Shown here piece after piece: positions 61,330 through 64,000 of a stretch of DNA of 64,000 nucleotides (position 1 is its first letter; the number at the start of each line of letters is the position of its first letter). The DNA lies in assembly GCA_020002185.1 (NCBI GenBank), contig CM034533.1, positions 66,112,979 to 66,176,978 on the forward strand. The letters are read 5' to 3'. This stretch comes from Paraescarpia echinospica. Taxonomy: Eukaryota; Annelida; Polychaeta; Sabellida; Siboglinidae. The notes under the pieces were generated by a model. The model searched no databases. It was given only the letters and a program-made list of their open reading frames with translations, and was not told the origin of the DNA. The position numbers and the translations under genes were made by a program.

Positions 61330-62610
61330 ACAGGGATTCCAGTGATTACTTTAGATGCACCACTGTATGCACTGGCCAAGTTTGCCCAGTGGAACTGGCC
61401 TCAGACACATGGCGAGCACAAGAGTGTAAGCATGTTCGGAGGTCTCCATATTGAAATGGCAATGTGAAAAACATTCGGGGACTACTTGAAGGCCGCTGGG
61501 TGGACAACTGCACTGGCCCAAGCAGGAATCGCCTCCTGTGGAACAGCTGACTCCTTACTCAAGGCATCACACCTCACCAGGACTAGACATGCCCACAAAG
61601 TGAGAGTCCTGATCCTGGCGAAACTCCAGCACGATGCCTTCACACACTATGACTGAAGGACTACACGACGAGAGGGCCAAAGAAGCGTGGAGACTAGATA
61701 TGATCAGCAAGAGCCCAACATTTCAGTATTGGGACACCATCCTCAAGATGGAAATACTTAGTCTGATTTTCGTGCGGGCAAACCCAAAACAAACGAGACT
61801 TCCCCTTGTATGTGGAATCACTGAAGGCTTTGGTGGGTTGGTTCTTTTCCCTTGATCATCAGAACTATGACAGGTGGATTCCCGTACACATACAAGACAT
61901 GGAGAGCCTACCTCCAGCCATCCAAGACGAATTCAAAGACAAAGACAACTGAGATGTTTCGAAGACATCTAGGCGATTCTCATCCATATCAATCGACCAG
62001 GCTCACGAGCAAAATAATGACCTGGTGAAGGGTACAGAGGGTGCAGTGGGACTGACAGAGAATCCTTCAGCTTTCATGAAGTGGATGATAGCTGGACCTG
62101 AGCAAGCACGACTTCTTTAAGAGTTTGAGGAGGAGTTTACCTCAGAAGAAGAAGAAAAAAAAATAGGAGGGACTGTCAACACAGAAGACATTCAAAGAGT
62201 AAACATTTGGTCTTGTTCAGGCTATCTCGGAGATGAGCAATTTTTTCCTAGATGCGAGCTCTGAAATGTTAACAATGGCCACTCTGAAATGTTAACAATG
62301 GCCACTCGGAATGTCCTCGACGAGTCTGTTGTGAAAACGGTCCGTACCGTGGAAACAGTGGGCAGGGAGCAATATAACGCTTACCGTCAATCAGTGCTAA
62401 CTGACTGCAAACGCTCGATCTATCCATGAGCCTATCAAGAAAAACTCACTGTTTCTGTTTAGTTGGCCAACACCCAAGGCAAATACCAAGCAGGCAGGGC
62501 AGATCTCACTGCTGAAGATGATGTGTCACTCTTCTCCAGATTATATATAGATATGCAGAATAGGGATGGAGACATGGGAACCTTCTTCAAGCATGGCAAT
62601 CACCCATATC

Positions 62611-62676
<66 letters not shown>

Positions 62677-63045
62677 GACAGAGGTAAACTACGACAAGGG
62701 AAGAAGTCAGATTTGTTAAGCATTCTGACCCAAGAGACAGATGAGCCACAGCATGTCGAAGTGTGACCACGAGGAAACGGATACAAGAATACTTATCCAA
62801 TTGCAAGATGCCATGGAGAATGGTTCTAACATCTCCTTGCTGCACACTGTAGACAATGATGTAGTCGTAATCCTCATCGACAAATTCCATGCCATCGTCA
62901 TCAAATATCCACTTGCAGACATCACATGGGTTGCTTTTGGCACTGGGAAGAACTTCATGTACCTACATATCAATGCCATCTGCCATGAGCTGGACAAAGA
63001 TACATCCACAGGCCTTCCACAGTTTCACAGGGTTTGTAAATCGTG
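61330..63045 (+). pseudogene. Degenerate transposon protein with LDHQNYxRW, FSRLY and HEETDTR motifs
   Basis: Successive broken frames keep the order of the family: VITLDAPLYALAKFAQWNWP, MFGGLHIEMAM, YLKAAGWTTALAQAGIASCG, FQYWDTILKMEILSLIFVRA, LDHQNYDRWIPVHIQDMESL, FSSISIDQAHEQNNDLVKGT, GAVGLTENPSAFMKWMIAGP, DVSLFSRLYIDMQNRDGDMG, RGKLRQGKKSDLLSILTQET, then CDHEETDTRILIQLQDAMEN, LLHTVDNDVVVI and WVAFGTGKNFMYLHINAICH. Between ILTQET and CDHEETDTR the VxDxY segment is deleted, and the protein breaks just where the GCDT motif should follow LPxFH. A CT microsatellite (62614-62660) has expanded within the Ser-Leu codons. Similar full-length proteins are common in cnidarian, mollusc and fish genomes (recalled, not searched). 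Dead copy. Confidence 0.72.
62613..62675. repeat. (CT)n microsatellite inside the transposon coding region
   Basis: Pure tctctc inserted between YPPSLS and DRGKLRQG of the degenerate protein. Confidence 0.95.
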
Positions 63046-63668
63046 GGTCAGAGTGCAGATGTTGTGACGGACAGGGCGACATGGAGAAAGAAAATTACCA
63101 GCCGTACCGACGACCCCCAGATGACGAGAAAAGTCAGAGAAGAAAAAGATTGAAAATAGTTTGCTATCCCATTACGTTGTGGTAAATTGAATAATAAAGA
63201 TTTTTAACGAGCCAAACGGAAACTGAAGACTACGAACTAATAAAGTGTTAAAAACAAAGTAGGATCTTTTGTCTGGAATGTCCCTCAAACTTGCAAAGCT
63301 ACATCAGCTTGTTTGAGCTAGCTTTACTAGCTCAAACAAGCTGAAAATTAAGCAATGTGACCTTTCATTGACCACTGGTGACCCCAATATGGCTCGGAAT
63401 TGAAAGCCGATAGTAGATTTGTGTTGAGCTTGCCAAAGTATAACTACATGCCGATTTACATGAAAATCAGAGCATTTAACTGAAAAAAAAAAGAATTTTT
63501 CAATGTTTTCTTCTACCATTGTTTTCTAAGTGGCTGAAACAGGCTCCAGCAAGGTCATGTGACTTGGTTCCAATAAATTTATCAAAAGTCATGGCACACA
63601 GATTGTCAGGAAAAAATGTGGTGCTTTTGTCCGGCATGTCCACATCATGTTGCTTAGCTGCCTCACTA

Positions 63669-64000
63669 TATCGGACCACAATCGCATAGAAGTGGCATTA
63701 AATGTGTTGAAACCGTAGCTGAAACTCCAGTAATTGCCAAGCGCAACTTCCGCAACATGGATGCTGCAGCGTTTAATGATGACGTTAAATCTGCTTGTTC
63801 TGGCATGTGTGCCCACGCTGACGGTCAGCAAGCGGAAGCCTTAGCATCGGACTATAACACCTGTCTCACTAACTGCTTATACAAGCACGCTCTTTGGCGC
63901 TACGTACATGTCAAGAGCAAATCGCCGCATCCGTGGTATGACATTGAAGCAGTGAGAAGAGGCGAACATGTAAGAATCTGTGGAGAGGAACAAAACTTGA
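63669..64000 (+). mobile_element. CR1-type LINE, continuation after the nested insertion
   Basis: Starts with TAT, then reads ISDHNRIEVALNVLKP, and in broken frames KRNFRNMDAAAFNDDVKSAC and PHPWYDIEAVRRG, the region linking endonuclease and reverse transcriptase in CR1 proteins (SDH..., FxxxDxxxFxxDL, PWxxxE). It runs off the window, so the reverse transcriptase lies beyond 64 kb. Confidence 0.83.

Larger units (their letters stand above)
60870..63668. mobile_element. 2.8-kb DNA transposon with ~345-bp terminal inverted repeats, nested in the LINE
   Basis: The left arm (60870 to about 61212) begins TAGTGAAGCAGCTTAGC and the right arm (63668 back to about 63316) begins TAGTGAGGCAGCTAAGC on the minus strand. 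Inside both is gacatgccggacaaaagcac followed by cacattttttcctgacaatc, nearly identical. The arms diverge inward but stay alignable (ggctttc-attccgagccat). A 3-bp duplication TAT flanks it. The interior carries one degenerate protein family (next entry). The 3-bp duplication is compatible with several superfamilies; the ends do not match CACTA, hAT, Tc1 or piggyBac consensus as I know them. Confidence 0.85.

Noticed and set aside
60870..63668. Assignment of the TIR element to the CACTA superfamily
   Set aside because: The element starts TAGTG and ends CACTA, the reverse of the CACTA...TAGTG arrangement, and the protein does not match En/Spm transposases.

Overview
This is a stretch of animal nuclear DNA from a marine invertebrate. 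It has GT-AG introns, long AT-rich introns, many simple repeats, minisatellites anchored on splice junctions, CR1- and RTE-type retrotransposons, DNA transposon relics and a 1,000-base scaffold gap. Amphioxus (Branchiostoma or a relative) is my leading guess, because minisatellites at exon-intron junctions were, as I recall, described in that group. I cannot prove the species from one window.

The only host gene I can support is an NWD1-like gene (NACHT and WD repeat domain-containing protein 1) on the minus strand. It runs from about 33.7 kb down to base 1 and leaves the window there. I placed 23 coding exons, and the reading phase is continuous across every junction. In order they encode a DUF4062 effector-type domain, a linker, a NACHT P-loop NTPase with Walker A and B motifs, the helical NWD1-specific region, and the first WD40 repeats. 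A further short 5' exon near 34.85 kb is possible. The true start codon and the remaining WD repeats were not found or lie outside.

The introns hold most of the oddities. Six exons have a tandem array whose unit contains or begins at the adjacent splice junction, so the gene carries rows of decoy donors or acceptors (near 1.2, 2.7, 4.1, 14.2, 15.6-16.2 and 22.2 kb). Other introns contain a solo LTR with a 5-bp target duplication (5466-7031), a 23-bp satellite (7.6-8.5 kb), a 42/84-bp satellite open in both strands (10-12 kb), a decayed RTE-type LINE (23-26.2 kb) and CR1 fragments (13.8-14.1 and 28.8-29.45 kb).

From 34 to 57.7 kb I see no convincing host gene. This part holds a 510-bp palindrome (35.4-35.9 kb), a hAT-like element with an 8-bp target duplication (52821-53684), several 3' ends of one CR1 family with TTA-rich tails, SINE-like copies, minisatellites and long CA/GT/CT/TCTG tracts.

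From 57.7 kb to the end is a nest of mobile elements. A 166-bp satellite is followed by a broken gene for an XPG/FEN1-like nuclease-type protein (58.4-59.7 kb). After it comes a CR1-type LINE split at 60867-60869 by a 2.8-kb element with about 345-bp terminal inverted repeats. Removing that element with one copy of its TAT target duplication restores the LINE frame. The inserted element itself carries a degenerate, more complete member of the same nuclease-like protein superfamily. This is the best candidate here for a poorly described system: a transposon type whose only recognisable protein looks like a structure-specific nuclease.
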